Positions 1 through 6,184 of a DNA stretch of 13,237 bases are shown here, one piece after another. Source of the DNA: Blautia sp. (GTDB lineage: Bacteria; Bacillota; Clostridia; Lachnospirales; Lachnospiraceae); NCBI GenBank assembly GCA_017515945.1, contig JAFWDX010000314.1, positions 1-13,237 of the forward strand. The letters run 5' to 3'. Made by a program: the position numbers and the translations under genes. Position 1 is the first letter of the stretch. Every line of letters starts with the position of its first letter. The notes below the pieces were generated by a model. The model worked only from the letters and a program-made list of their open reading frames with translations. It was not told the DNA's origin and did not search any database.

Positions 1-22
1 AAAGGAGCCTGCGCCTGGCCTC

Positions 23-56
23 GTAACTGTGAAGGAGCTTGAGACTGAACAGTTAC
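23..56 (-). repeat. Dispersed palindromic element, copy A
   Basis: Arms GTAACTGT (23-30) and ACAGTTAC (49-56) are perfect 8-bp inverted repeats around an 18-base loop. The loop and right arm hold the core GACTGAACAGTT (43-54), which recurs exactly at 3421-3432, 4409-4420 (both on the opposite strand) and 9561-9572. Read on the minus strand, this copy matches copies B and C over GTAACTGTTCAGTC, then diverges in the loop, then matches again at the CACAGTTAC arm. No gene overlaps it. The function is unknown. Confidence 0.75.
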
Positions 57-67
57 AAGCTGTTTTT
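36..67 (+). terminator. Possible terminator of an upstream gene
   Basis: AGCTTG (36-41) can pair with CAAGCT (56-61) around a 14-base loop, and the stem is followed by GTTTTT. The shape is that of a weak intrinsic terminator for a gene lying left of the window. It overlaps repeat copy A, so the two folds would compete. The short stem and long loop make this uncertain. Confidence 0.3.
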
Positions 68-100
68 CTGTGCATCTGATCCCGTGGTATACAAGATTTC

Positions 101-126
101 AGGCGGCTGTCTGAGGACAGCCGCCT
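101..126 (+). promoter_or_regulatory. Perfect 11-bp hairpin upstream of the GtrA-like gene
   Basis: AGGCGGCTGTC (101-111) and GACAGCCGCCT (116-126) are perfect complements around the 4-base loop TGAG. The hairpin ends 21 bases before the GtrA-like start codon and just before its ribosome site (GGGAG, 136-140). No T-run follows on either strand, so it is not a standard terminator. It may be a transcript-stabilising or translation-affecting 5' leader structure. A TATACA (88-93) just upstream could be a poor -10 box, but no convincing -35 was seen. Confidence 0.5.
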
Positions 127-147
127 TACTGCAAAGGGAGAAAATAT

Positions 148-708
148 ATGGGCAATTTTGCAGAAAAGCATCCAAAGGCGGCTCAGTGGATCCGTGAGGG
201 CGGCCTGTTTCTGATCTTCAGTTATGTGGTCACTTTCCTGAAATGGGGTCTGCTGACTTTCCTCCCTGGTCTGTTCCACGGGCTGGTAGGAGATGTGGCC
301 TGGGCATGGCCCGGGCTCGATGTAAAACTGTTCGGTGTTCCTCTGACACTGGCCGTAATCGGCAACAGCCTTGCGGATGGCGGTCTGGCTTTCACACTGG
401 CCAATTTCACTTCGATCATCATCGGTGAATGCATCAACTTCCCCCTTCAGCGAAATGTCACCTTCCGGAGCAAGGGACCGGTTCTGCCTCAGATCTTGTG
501 TCATTTTGCCGGTGCGCTCGGCGTCTTCTTTGTCATGAATCTCTTCACCTGCATATGGAATCCTGTGACAGCCGCCTTAAAAGCACCTGACTGGCTCCGG
601 AACATCGGCACCACGGTAGTTACCGGAGGCGTCTCGATGGTCATTATCTTTGCGATTGACAAAACGATCTTCGCACCTGGTTTCGGAAAGAAAAAAGGAG
701 AAGCATAA
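148..708 (+). CDS. GtrA-like integral membrane protein
   Basis: A 186-residue protein with about four hydrophobic segments (roughly residues 18-43, 66-93, 116-137 and 152-174). A polar loop after the second segment carries NFPLQRNVTF, which resembles the NF-x-x-xR-x-xTF signature of the GtrA family. Members of that family are small membrane proteins linked to lipid-linked sugar transfer or polysaccharide modification. The exact substrate cannot be told. The start is supported by GGGAG at 136-140, seven bases before the ATG. The stop lies 3 bases before the GH3 gene, whose ribosome site sits inside this gene's end, so the two are almost certainly co-transcribed and probably translationally coupled. 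The tail is lysine-rich (GKKKGEA), which fits a cytoplasmic C-terminus. No glycosyltransferase partner is visible here. Confident of the family, not of the role. Confidence 0.8.
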   Translation: MGNFAEKHPKAAQWIREGGLFLIFSYVVTFLKWGLLTFLPGLFHGLVGDVAWAWPGLDVKLFGVPLTLAVIGNSLADGGLAFTLANFTSIIIGECINFPLQRNVTFRSKGPVLPQILCHFAGALGVFFVMNLFTCIWNPVTAALKAPDWLRNIGTTVVTGGVSMVIIFAIDKTIFAPGFGKKKGEA

Positions 709-711
709 GAT

Positions 712-3144
712 ATGGGAATCAAGCATGCAGACATCATTTCAAAGCTTTCACTGGACGAAAAATGTTATTTTCTGTCCGGACGTGATTTTTGGTCGACATA
801 CAGTTTTGAAGCAAAGGGCGTTCCCAGCATCATGCTGTCGGACGGCCCTCACGGCATCCGCAAACAGGAAGGAGCCGGAGACCAGCTTGGACTGAACGGT
901 TCCGTTCCGGCTACATGTTTCCCGACTGCCGCGACGATCGCAAACAGCTGGGATCCTGCCCTGGGCGAAGAGATCGGCAGGAATCTCGGTGAAGAGGCAG
1001 CATGCCAGGAAGTGGCTGTACTGCTCGGTCCGGGACTCAATATTAAAAGAAGCCCTCTGTGCGGACGTAACTTTGAGTATTTTTCGGAGGATCCGTACCT
1101 GGCCGGGAAGATGGCGGCAGGCTATATCCGCGGCATTCAGGAAAACGGTGTTTCCGCCTGCCCAAAGCATTTCGCAGCCAACAACACGGAGCTGCGCCGG
1201 CAGGCCAGCAATTCCGTGGTGGATGAACGGACCTTCAGAGAGATCTACCTGACAGGCTTCGAAATTGCTGTAAAGGAAGCTCATCCGAAGAGCATCATGT
1301 CCTCCTACAATGAGATCAACAGTGTTTATGCCAATGAGAACCCTCATCTGCTGCAGGAGATCCTGAGAGATGAATGGGGATTTGACGGATTTGTCGTCTC
1401 CGACTGGGGGGCCGGGAATGACTTTGTGGAAGGCGTCCGGGCAGGTTCTCATCTGGAGATGCCTACGACCGGAGGAGATTCCGCTGAACAGCTGATCCGT
1501 GCCGTCAAGGAAGGCAGGATTGAGGAAGCGATGGTGGACCGCCGGGTGGATGAACTGCTCGATGTGGTATTGTCCACACACAAGGCTCTGCAGCCGTACA
1601 AAGGCAAATCCTTTGACGTGGAAGCGCATCATGCGGCGGCTATGAAGGCCAGTGAAGAAAGTATCGTCCTGCTGAAAAATGACGGAAACATCCTCCCGTT
1701 AAAGGCAGGCACAAAGGTCGCAATCATCGGCGATTTTGCCGACGAACCCCGTTACCAGGGCGCAGGCTCCTCTGTAGTCAAGCCCACAAAGCTGGACAGT
1801 GCCATGAAGGTCGTCGGAGATTTCCCGCTTGAGGTCGTCGGATTTGAAAAAGGGTATCCCAGGGTCGGCGCCGGAGATGCAAAAATGAAAGCGGCGGCTG
1901 TGGAGCTGGCGAAAAAGGCGGATATTGTCCTCCTGTATCTTGGACTGGACGAGATTTCCGAATCCGAAGGCATTGACCGGCAGCATATGAAGCTGCCTTC
2001 CAGCCAGATCGAACTGCTTAATGAGGTTGCGGCAGTCAATGAAAATGTCGTGATCGTCATGTCGGCCGGATCTGCCGTGGAGATGCCCTGGCTGGATAAA
2101 TGCAAGGCCATGGTCTATGGCTATCTCTGTGGCCAGGCCGGTGCCGCGGCCGTTCTCAAGGTGATCACAGGCCAGGTAAATCCGTCAGGTAAGCTGTCCG
2201 AGTCCTATCCTGTATCCTATGAGGACGTATCCAGTGAGCCTTATTTCCCTGCTGAGGAGCGCTCGGTCGAATACCGTGAGGGCTTGTATGTCGGGTACCG
2301 GTATTTTGAGACTGTGGGAACGAAAGTACTGTTCCCGTTTGGCTATGGCCTGTCCTATACCACCTTCGAATACAGCGATGTGCAGGTATCTGATAAAGAG
2401 GTTTCCTTCACTCTTTCCAATACAGGAAATGTTGACGGAGCCGAGGTGGCACAGGTGTATGTCAGCGCTAAGGCACCCAGGGTGTATCGTCCAAAGAAGG
2501 AACTGAAAGGATTTGCAAAGGTCTTTCTGAAGGCAGGAGAGAGCCGCCAGGTGACCATTCCCCTGGATGACAAGGCATTCCGCTACTTTAATACAAAGAC
2601 AAACCGGTTCGAGATCGATGGCGGCGAGTACGAGATCCTGGTCGGTGCCAGTGTGGCGGATATCCGCCTGTGCGGTACGGTCACAGTGAAGGGAACCGAT
2701 GCACCGCTTGCCCTTGAGATTTCCGAACTTCCCAGCTATCAGAGCGGTGATATCAAAAATGTGTCCGATGAGGAGTTTACAAAGCTGCTCGGCCATCCGA
2801 TCCCGGACGGCAAGTGGACAGGCAAACTGCGGATGAATGACGCCATCGCCCAGCTTTACTATGCAAAGAGTCTGAAGGGGCGGCTGGTCGGCAAGATCCT
2901 GCAGAACATCCTCAACTCCAGCATGGCTAAGGGCAAGCCGGATCTGAACATCATCTTTATCACGAACATGCCCTTCAGGGCAATCGGCAAGATGGCGGGC
3001 GGTATGGTTTCACAGAAGATGTGCGAGAGTATCGTCACCATCGTGAACGGACATGCGATCGCCTTCTTTAAGGGACTGGGAGGCCTGATCGCGGGATTCT
3101 TCCGGCAGAGGAAGGTGCAGAAGAAAGCGAAGAGCTTCCACTGA
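712..3144 (+). CDS. Glycoside hydrolase family 3 beta-glycosidase
   Basis: An 810-residue GH3 enzyme; the family hydrolyses terminal beta-linked glucose, xylose or related sugars with retention of configuration. The N-terminal TIM barrel shows SDGPHG (43-48), KHF (152-154) and the nucleophile Asp231 in SDWG. The alpha/beta sandwich domain carries ESEGIDR (417-423), with Glu419 the likely acid/base by family pattern. PFGYGLSYTTFEY (about 542-554) leads into a fibronectin III-like domain (about 555-660). An extension of about 150 residues follows (661-810), with hydrophobic or amphipathic stretches and a basic tail, beyond the common GH3 core. There is no signal peptide, so the enzyme should be cytoplasmic and act on imported glycosides, perhaps held to the membrane by its tail. 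The ribosome site AAGGAG (695-700) lies within the end of the GtrA-like gene. The natural substrate (glucoside, xyloside or other) is not determinable by eye. Confidence 0.92.
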   Translation: MGIKHADIISKLSLDEKCYFLSGRDFWSTYSFEAKGVPSIMLSDGPHGIRKQEGAGDQLGLNGSVPATCFPTAATIANSWDPALGEEIGRNLGEEAACQEVAVLLGPGLNIKRSPLCGRNFEYFSEDPYLAGKMAAGYIRGIQENGVSACPKHFAANNTELRRQASNSVVDERTFREIYLTGFEIAVKEAHPKSIMSSYNEINSVYANENPHLLQEILRDEWGFDGFVVSDWGAGNDFVEGVRAGSHLEMPTTGGDSAEQLIRAVKEGRIEEAMVDRRVDELLDVVLSTHKALQPYKGKSFDVEAHHAAAMKASEESIVLLKNDGNILPLKAGTKVAIIGDFADEPRYQGAGSSVVKPTKLDSAMKVVGDFPLEVVGFEKGYPRVGAGDAKMKAAAVELAKKADIVLLYLGLDEISESEGIDRQHMKLPSSQIELLNEVAAVNENVVIVMSAGSAVEMPWLDKCKAMVYGYLCGQAGAAAVLKVITGQVNPSGKLSESYPVSYEDVSSEPYFPAEERSVEYREGLYVGYRYFETVGTKVLFPFGYGLSYTTFEYSDVQVSDKEVSFTLSNTGNVDGAEVAQVYVSAKAPRVYRPKKELKGFAKVFLKAGESRQVTIPLDDKAFRYFNTKTNRFEIDGGEYEILVGASVADIRLCGTVTVKGTDAPLALEISELPSYQSGDIKNVSDEEFTKLLGHPIPDGKWTGKLRMNDAIAQLYYAKSLKGRLVGKILQNILNSSMAKGKPDLNIIFITNMPFRAIGKMAGGMVSQKMCESIVTIVNGHAIAFFKGLGGLIAGFFRQRKVQKKAKSFH

Positions 3145-3200
3145 AGAGCCAGTCATAAATGAATGAGATCCATTTACCTGCCGTGTGTACAGACGAAAAC

Positions 3201-3244
3201 AGGGGACGGTTCTCTGTGTGGTATCACACAGAGAACCGTCCCCT
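3201..3244. repeat. Perfect 20-bp-arm palindrome (REP-like), possible tRNA terminator
   Basis: The left arm at 3201-3220 (begins AGGGGACGGTTC) and right arm at 3225-3244 are perfect complements over 20 bp around the loop GTAT. It sits between the convergent GH3 and tRNA-Ser genes, 11 bases past the mature tRNA 3' end. On the minus strand the stem is followed by GTTTTCG, so it could terminate the tRNA transcript. The plus-strand side has only two Ts. The GGGGACGGTTC core resembles extragenic REP-type palindromes I know from many bacteria, some of which are moved by REP-associated tyrosine transposases. No such transposase is in this window. Confidence 0.8.
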
Positions 3245-3254
3245 TACTGATCAA

Positions 3255-3342
3255 CGGAGATGGAGGGATTTGAACCCTCGCACCGGTTGCCCGGCCTACC
3301 GCATTTCGAGTGCGGACCCTTCAGCCACTTGGGTACATCTCC
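3255..3342 (-). tRNA. tRNA-Ser (anticodon CGA)
   Basis: Read on the minus strand, all cloverleaf parts are present: acceptor GGAGATG/CATCTCC, TA at positions 8-9, D-arm CCC/GGG, anticodon stem CCGCA/TGCGG with the loop CTCGAAA (anticodon CGA, 3306-3308), a long variable arm with a GGCCGG/CCGGT stem typical of class II tRNAs, and T-arm GAGGG-TTCAAAT-CCCTC. The discriminator base is G, as expected for serine. The 3' CCA is not encoded (TTG follows on the minus strand). It decodes the serine codon UCG. It has its own promoter (3376-3404) and a hairpin 11 bases downstream. Confidence 0.96.
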
Positions 3343-3375
3343 ACATACCTGAAGCATTCTCTTCAGGCAGAAAAT

Positions 3376-3404
3376 ATTATAGATGGTGCCTGTTCATTTG
3401 TCAA
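3376..3404 (-). promoter_or_regulatory. Consensus sigma-A promoter for tRNA-Ser
   Basis: On the minus strand, TTGACA (3404-3399) and TATAAT (3381-3376) are both exact consensus hexamers at the ideal 17-base spacing. Transcription would start near 3369, about 27 bases before the mature tRNA 5' end. The short leader contains a small inverted repeat, CCTGAAG (3347-3353) with CTTCAGG (3360-3366), that could act in precursor processing. Such strength fits a stable-RNA gene. Confidence 0.85.
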
Positions 3405-3414
3405 TGCAGGATTT

Positions 3415-3453
3415 TTCGTAACTGTTCAGTCACAAGTTACCCACAGTTACGAA
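3415..3453 (+). repeat. Dispersed palindromic element, copy B
   Basis: This is the best-preserved copy. TTCGTAACTGT (3415-3425) pairs perfectly with ACAGTTACGAA (3443-3453), giving 11-bp arms around a 17-base loop that carries TCAGTCAC. It contains the shared core AACTGTTCAGTC (3421-3432). It lies just past the cysE stop codon (5 bases) and upstream of the tRNA promoter. No T-run follows on either strand, so it does not look like an intrinsic terminator. Confidence 0.8.
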
Positions 3454-3457
3454 TTAT

Positions 3458-4381
3458 TCAGATCTCCCAGAACCAGACTTTTTCAGCGGCCTTTTTTCTG
3501 GGATTCTTGATCACAAGCTCCGGACTCTTGGTACTGACCTTGGTATCCGCATCGATGGAGGCCGTAATGAAGGTATTACCGGCGACGATGCTGTTGGCGC
3601 CGATGACGGTATCTCCTCCGAGTACCGTGGAGTTGGCATAGATCGTCACATGGTCCCCGATCGTGGGATGACGCTTTATATTGGCCAGAGCCTGCCCCAT
3701 GCGCGTGGAGAGCGCACCCAGGGTTACACCCTGATAGAGCTTGACATAATTACCGATGACCGTAGTCTCACCGATGACAACGCCGGTTCCGTGATCGATA
3801 AAGAAATATTCACCGATCGTTGCCCCTGGGTTGATATCGATCCCCGTACGGCTGTGCGCATGCTCGGTCATGATCCTGGGAATGAAAGGTACTTTCTCCA
3901 GGTAGAGCACATGCGCCAGCCTGTACACATAGATGGCATATAACCCCGGATAGGAAAAAATGATCTCTTCCTTGCTTTTGGCAGCAGGGTCACCGTCAAA
4001 ACCGGCCTGGACATCCTTTAACAGCAGCTCCTGAACCTGAGGCAGGCTTTCAAAAAAAGACGCGGTGACCTCATCTGCACGCACCGAGGTATCCTCATCC
4101 TCTTCGCTGAAGTAGGAAAAAGCGATGCCGATCTGAGTGCGAAGCCTGTCATAAAGCGCGTTCAGTCTGGACCCTGCGAAATACTCCGGAAACTCCATGG
4201 AGCAGGAATCATTTCCGAAGTATCCGGGAAAGACGACCGCACGCAGCTCCTTGATGATCGCAATGATCTCGTCTCTGCTGGGCAGACAGCGCCCGCCCCT
4301 GGCCATAAAAAGTTCTTCGTTACGATAATTGTCCGTAAGTCTTTCTACGGTTTTCAGGATCGCTGATTTTTTGTCGGTCAT
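3458..4381 (-). CDS. cysE: Serine O-acetyltransferase (CysE/EpsC type)
   Basis: A 307-residue enzyme that transfers acetyl from acetyl-CoA to L-serine to give O-acetylserine, the first step of cysteine synthesis; cytoplasmic. The first 140-170 residues are helical. Then comes the left-handed beta-helix of hexapeptide repeats (about 175-290). The family signature HAHSRTGIDINPGA (174-187) is followed by IDHGTGVVIGET (195-206), with the catalytic-type Asp196-His197. KLYQGVTLGA (214-223) is the expected acetyl-CoA-site strand. At 307 residues it is longer than classical bacterial CysE (about 270) and fits the longer EpsC-type group. It ends WFWEI; a C-terminal isoleucine is what CysE of the cysteine synthase complex inserts into CysK. 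No cysK is nearby. The start is backed by a purine-rich GGAGGG site 6-12 bases upstream of the ATG. It has its own divergent promoter at 4475-4503 and is flanked on both sides by repeat copies. Confidence 0.93.
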   Translation of the reverse strand: MTDKKSAILKTVERLTDNYRNEELFMARGGRCLPSRDEIIAIIKELRAVVFPGYFGNDSCSMEFPEYFAGSRLNALYDRLRTQIGIAFSYFSEEDEDTSVRADEVTASFFESLPQVQELLLKDVQAGFDGDPAAKSKEEIIFSYPGLYAIYVYRLAHVLYLEKVPFIPRIMTEHAHSRTGIDINPGATIGEYFFIDHGTGVVIGETTVIGNYVKLYQGVTLGALSTRMGQALANIKRHPTIGDHVTIYANSTVLGGDTVIGANSIVAGNTFITASIDADTKVSTKSPELVIKNPRKKAAEKVWFWEI

Positions 4382-4405
4382 AATTTCCCTCCGCCCTCTG
4401 TGCCC

Positions 4406-4439
4406 GTAACTGTTCAGTCACTGGCTTCTTCACAGTTGC
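4406..4439 (+). repeat. Dispersed palindromic element, copy C
   Basis: GTAACTGT (4406-4413) pairs with ACAGTTGC (4432-4439), 8 bp with one G-T wobble, around an 18-base loop starting TCAGTCAC. It contains the exact core AACTGTTCAGTC (4409-4420). It lies in the 5' untranslated region of cysE, between the predicted start of transcription (about 4468) and the ribosome site, in the same orientation as copy B on the other side of the gene. Confidence 0.75.
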
Positions 4440-4474
4440 TGTGCTTCATAATGTGCTTTAATACTATTCAGAGT

Positions 4475-4503
4475 ATCTTATCGCATGGAACATGTGAAGT
4501 CAA
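4475..4503 (-). promoter_or_regulatory. Probable sigma-A promoter for cysE
   Basis: On the minus strand, TTGACT (4503-4498, 5 of 6 consensus) and TAAGAT (4480-4475, 4 of 6) are separated by exactly 17 bases. Transcription would begin near 4468 and give a leader of about 87 bases containing repeat copy C. A small inverted repeat, ATACT (4461-4465) with AGTAT (4472-4476), overlaps the start site and could be an operator, though it is short. The leader is too short for a T-box. Confidence 0.6.
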
Positions 4504-4537
4504 GCGCAGGCATTGAAGTGACAGGGGTGTTTCATGA

Positions 4538-4566
4538 TGAGTCACGGGGACAGGTTCCCTGACTCA
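4538..4566. repeat. Second REP-like palindrome
   Basis: TGAGTCA (4538-4544) pairs with TGACTCA (4560-4566). Inside, GGGA (4547-4550) pairs with TCCC (4556-4559), leaving a two-base bulge and a CAGGT loop. It lies between the two divergent promoters, 3 bases left of the -35 box of the following gene. Its GGGGACAGGTTCCC centre resembles the GGGGACGGTTC centre of the palindrome at 3201-3244, suggesting related REP-type sequences. A binding site for a regulator is the alternative. Confidence 0.6.
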
Positions 4567-4569
4567 CTA

Positions 4570-4598
4570 TTGACAAAGCCGGAGTTTTAGAGTAGACT
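4570..4598 (+). promoter_or_regulatory. Probable sigma-A promoter for the LeuA-like/fusion operon
   Basis: TTGACA (4570-4575) is an exact -35 box. TAGACT (4593-4598) matches the -10 consensus at 4 of 6 positions, with 17-base spacing. Transcription would start near 4605, leaving a leader of about 145 bases before the ATG at 4749. That leader contains a terminator-like hairpin (4666-4691). Confidence 0.65.
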
Positions 4599-4665
4599 TT
4601 ACCAGACTAAAGTCAAGTCCCCGATGGTTTGTTTCATTGCCGGTTCAACTTCATCATTGTATGAC

Positions 4666-4691
4666 GGAACTGTCTGTGACAGCCTTTTTTT
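4666..4691 (+). terminator. Terminator-like hairpin in the operon leader (possible attenuator)
   Basis: GG(AA)CTGTC (4666-4674) pairs with GACAGCC (4678-4684): 7 bp with a two-base bulge and a TGT loop, directly followed by seven Ts (4685-4691). This is the layout of an intrinsic terminator placed between the predicted promoter and the first gene, so it may attenuate the operon. An unbroken frame, ATG 4624 to TAA 4744-4746, spans it (40 codons), but it has no visible ribosome site, so I do not call it a leader peptide. I could not find a convincing antiterminator or known riboswitch core. Confidence 0.45.
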
Positions 4692-4748
4692 GTACATACA
4701 GTTTCCTGAAGACACCGGCGCAAGAGTTTTACAAGGAGAGACTTAATA

Positions 4749-6158
4749 ATGAGAAGCATTAAACTGATCGACATCACACTCAGAGAATCCAACGCTTTCA
4801 GAGAAAGCGCGCTCAGCTTTAAAGAAAAGCTGGAGGTCGCCCGGGGACTGGACCGACTCCGGGTGGATGCGCTCGAGCTGCCTCCGATTGCCACAGGTAA
4901 AGCGGATCAGCTGTCCAACAAGACCATAGCATCTGTCGTCAACTGCGCCCTGACAGCCGCCGTTGACATGACAGGCAGTTCCGTGGAGGAGACCTGGGAG
5001 AGTATCCGGATGGCAAAACATCCGCGGCTCAATGTACTGGCTCCCACGTCTCCCGTTCAGATGGAATATATGGCGCACAAAAAGGCGCCGGCCATGCTGG
5101 AAGCGATCACCGAGACAGTAAAGAAATGCCGCTTCTTCTGTGAAATTGTAGAATTTTCCGCTCTGGACGCTACACGTGCCGAAAGAGACTTTTTATATAA
5201 AGCACTGGATGCCGCCGTGCAGGCCGGCGCGAGCCGTGTCACACTGTGTGATTCCGCGGGGATCTTTCTCCCGGATGAATTCGCCGCATTTGTCAGCGAG
5301 GTGAGGAGCAATGTGCCCTCACTGGAAAACATTGATATCTGTGTGCAGATCAGCGATGAGATGAATATGGCCGCAGCCTGTGCCGCCGCCGCAGTCAAAG
5401 CCGGGGCGGTAGGAGTGAAATGCACTGTGACGAGTGCGGGCTATCCGACTCTTGAGCAGATGAGCCGGTTTATCCGCGTAAAAGGCGTGGATCTGGACAT
5501 CAACAGCGGACTGCGCGTGACCGAGCTTTCCCGTACGATCTCCACCCTCAGCCATCTGCTGGAGACGCAACGCACAGAAACCTCTTCCTTTGATACGGTC
5601 GTGGGAAATGATATTTCCGGTGTCTGCCTGAGCGAGAATGATCAGATCTCCGATGTGATCAGCGTCGTACGCCAGCTTGGTTATGAACTCTCAGACGAGG
5701 ACTATGCCAAGGTGTATGAAGCGTTCCGCCGCGTGGCTGTCAAAAAGAGCTTTGTCGGCACCCGTGAGCTGGACGCCATTGTGGCCAGCACCGCCATGCA
5801 GGTGCCCACGACCTATCGGATCGAACGCTATGTCATCAACAGCGGCAATATTATTACAGCTACGGCCAACCTTACCCTGGAAAAAGACGGACAGAAGTTC
5901 CGCTCCGTGGCGATCGGAGATGGCCCTGTGGATGCCGCGTTCCTGGCGATCGAGCAGATCATCGGCCATCACTATGAACTGGACGATTTCCAGATCCAGA
6001 CGGTCACAGAAGGCCGTGAAGCCATGGGAAGCGCGCTCGTCAAGCTGCGCGCGAACGGCAAGCTTTATTCCGGAAACGGGATCTCCACCGATATCATCGG
6101 CGCGTCGATCCGTGCCTATATCAGTGCCCTCAACAAGATCGTGTATGAAGAAGGCTGA
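4749..6158 (+). CDS. 2-isopropylmalate synthase-like protein with altered metal site
   Basis: A 469-residue protein with the two-domain plan of LeuA: a DRE-TIM (HMG-CoA lyase-like) barrel at about 1-260 and a LeuA-type regulatory/dimerisation domain at about 355-465 (TYRIERYV, GDGPVDAA, GISTDIIGASIRAYISALN). Family members condense an acyl-CoA with a 2-oxo acid on a divalent metal. Key positions differ here. The TLRDG motif is TLRES, so Arg12 is kept but the metal-ligand Asp is Glu13. Glu43 (ALELP) is kept. The HxHND motif is QISDE, so His ligands become Gln200 and Ser202. The GxGERxGN loop is absent (SAGYPTLEQ). It is therefore unlikely to be an ordinary LeuA, homocitrate or citramalate synthase; a changed chemistry or a non-catalytic role are both possible. 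AAGGAG lies about 11 bases before the ATG. It is first in a two-gene operon with the fusion gene, 26 bases downstream. Confidence 0.8.
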   Translation: MRSIKLIDITLRESNAFRESALSFKEKLEVARGLDRLRVDALELPPIATGKADQLSNKTIASVVNCALTAAVDMTGSSVEETWESIRMAKHPRLNVLAPTSPVQMEYMAHKKAPAMLEAITETVKKCRFFCEIVEFSALDATRAERDFLYKALDAAVQAGASRVTLCDSAGIFLPDEFAAFVSEVRSNVPSLENIDICVQISDEMNMAAACAAAAVKAGAVGVKCTVTSAGYPTLEQMSRFIRVKGVDLDINSGLRVTELSRTISTLSHLLETQRTETSSFDTVVGNDISGVCLSENDQISDVISVVRQLGYELSDEDYAKVYEAFRRVAVKKSFVGTRELDAIVASTAMQVPTTYRIERYVINSGNIITATANLTLEKDGQKFRSVAIGDGPVDAAFLAIEQIIGHHYELDDFQIQTVTEGREAMGSALVKLRANGKLYSGNGISTDIIGASIRAYISALNKIVYEEG

Positions 6159-6184
6159 AAAGTCAGGACAGGAGGGTATGATAT

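Noticed and set aside
890-897. Extra GACTGAAC octamer in GH3 (and GTTCAGTC at 4160-4167 in cysE)
   Set aside because: Both lie inside coding sequence, lack the AGTT extension and the arms of the repeat element, and can be chance 8-base matches.
748-1632. 294-codon minus-strand frame within the GH3 gene
   Set aside because: Antisense to a clear GH3 catalytic domain; no domain or ribosome site supports it.
3159-3641. 160-codon plus-strand frame across the tRNA and cysE end
   Set aside because: Its protein contains the typical product of translating the antisense of a tRNA (RWRDLNPRT), crosses a palindrome, and has no ribosome site.
4382-4500. T-box or other known riboswitch upstream of cysE
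   Set aside because: The leader from the predicted start is under 90 bases and shows no T-box sequence (such as AGGGTGGNACCGCG) or other recognised core.
4624-4746. 40-codon frame in the leader of the LeuA-like gene
   Set aside because: No ribosome site and no run of a single regulatory amino acid, so it was not called as a gene. It is mentioned with the attenuator candidate.
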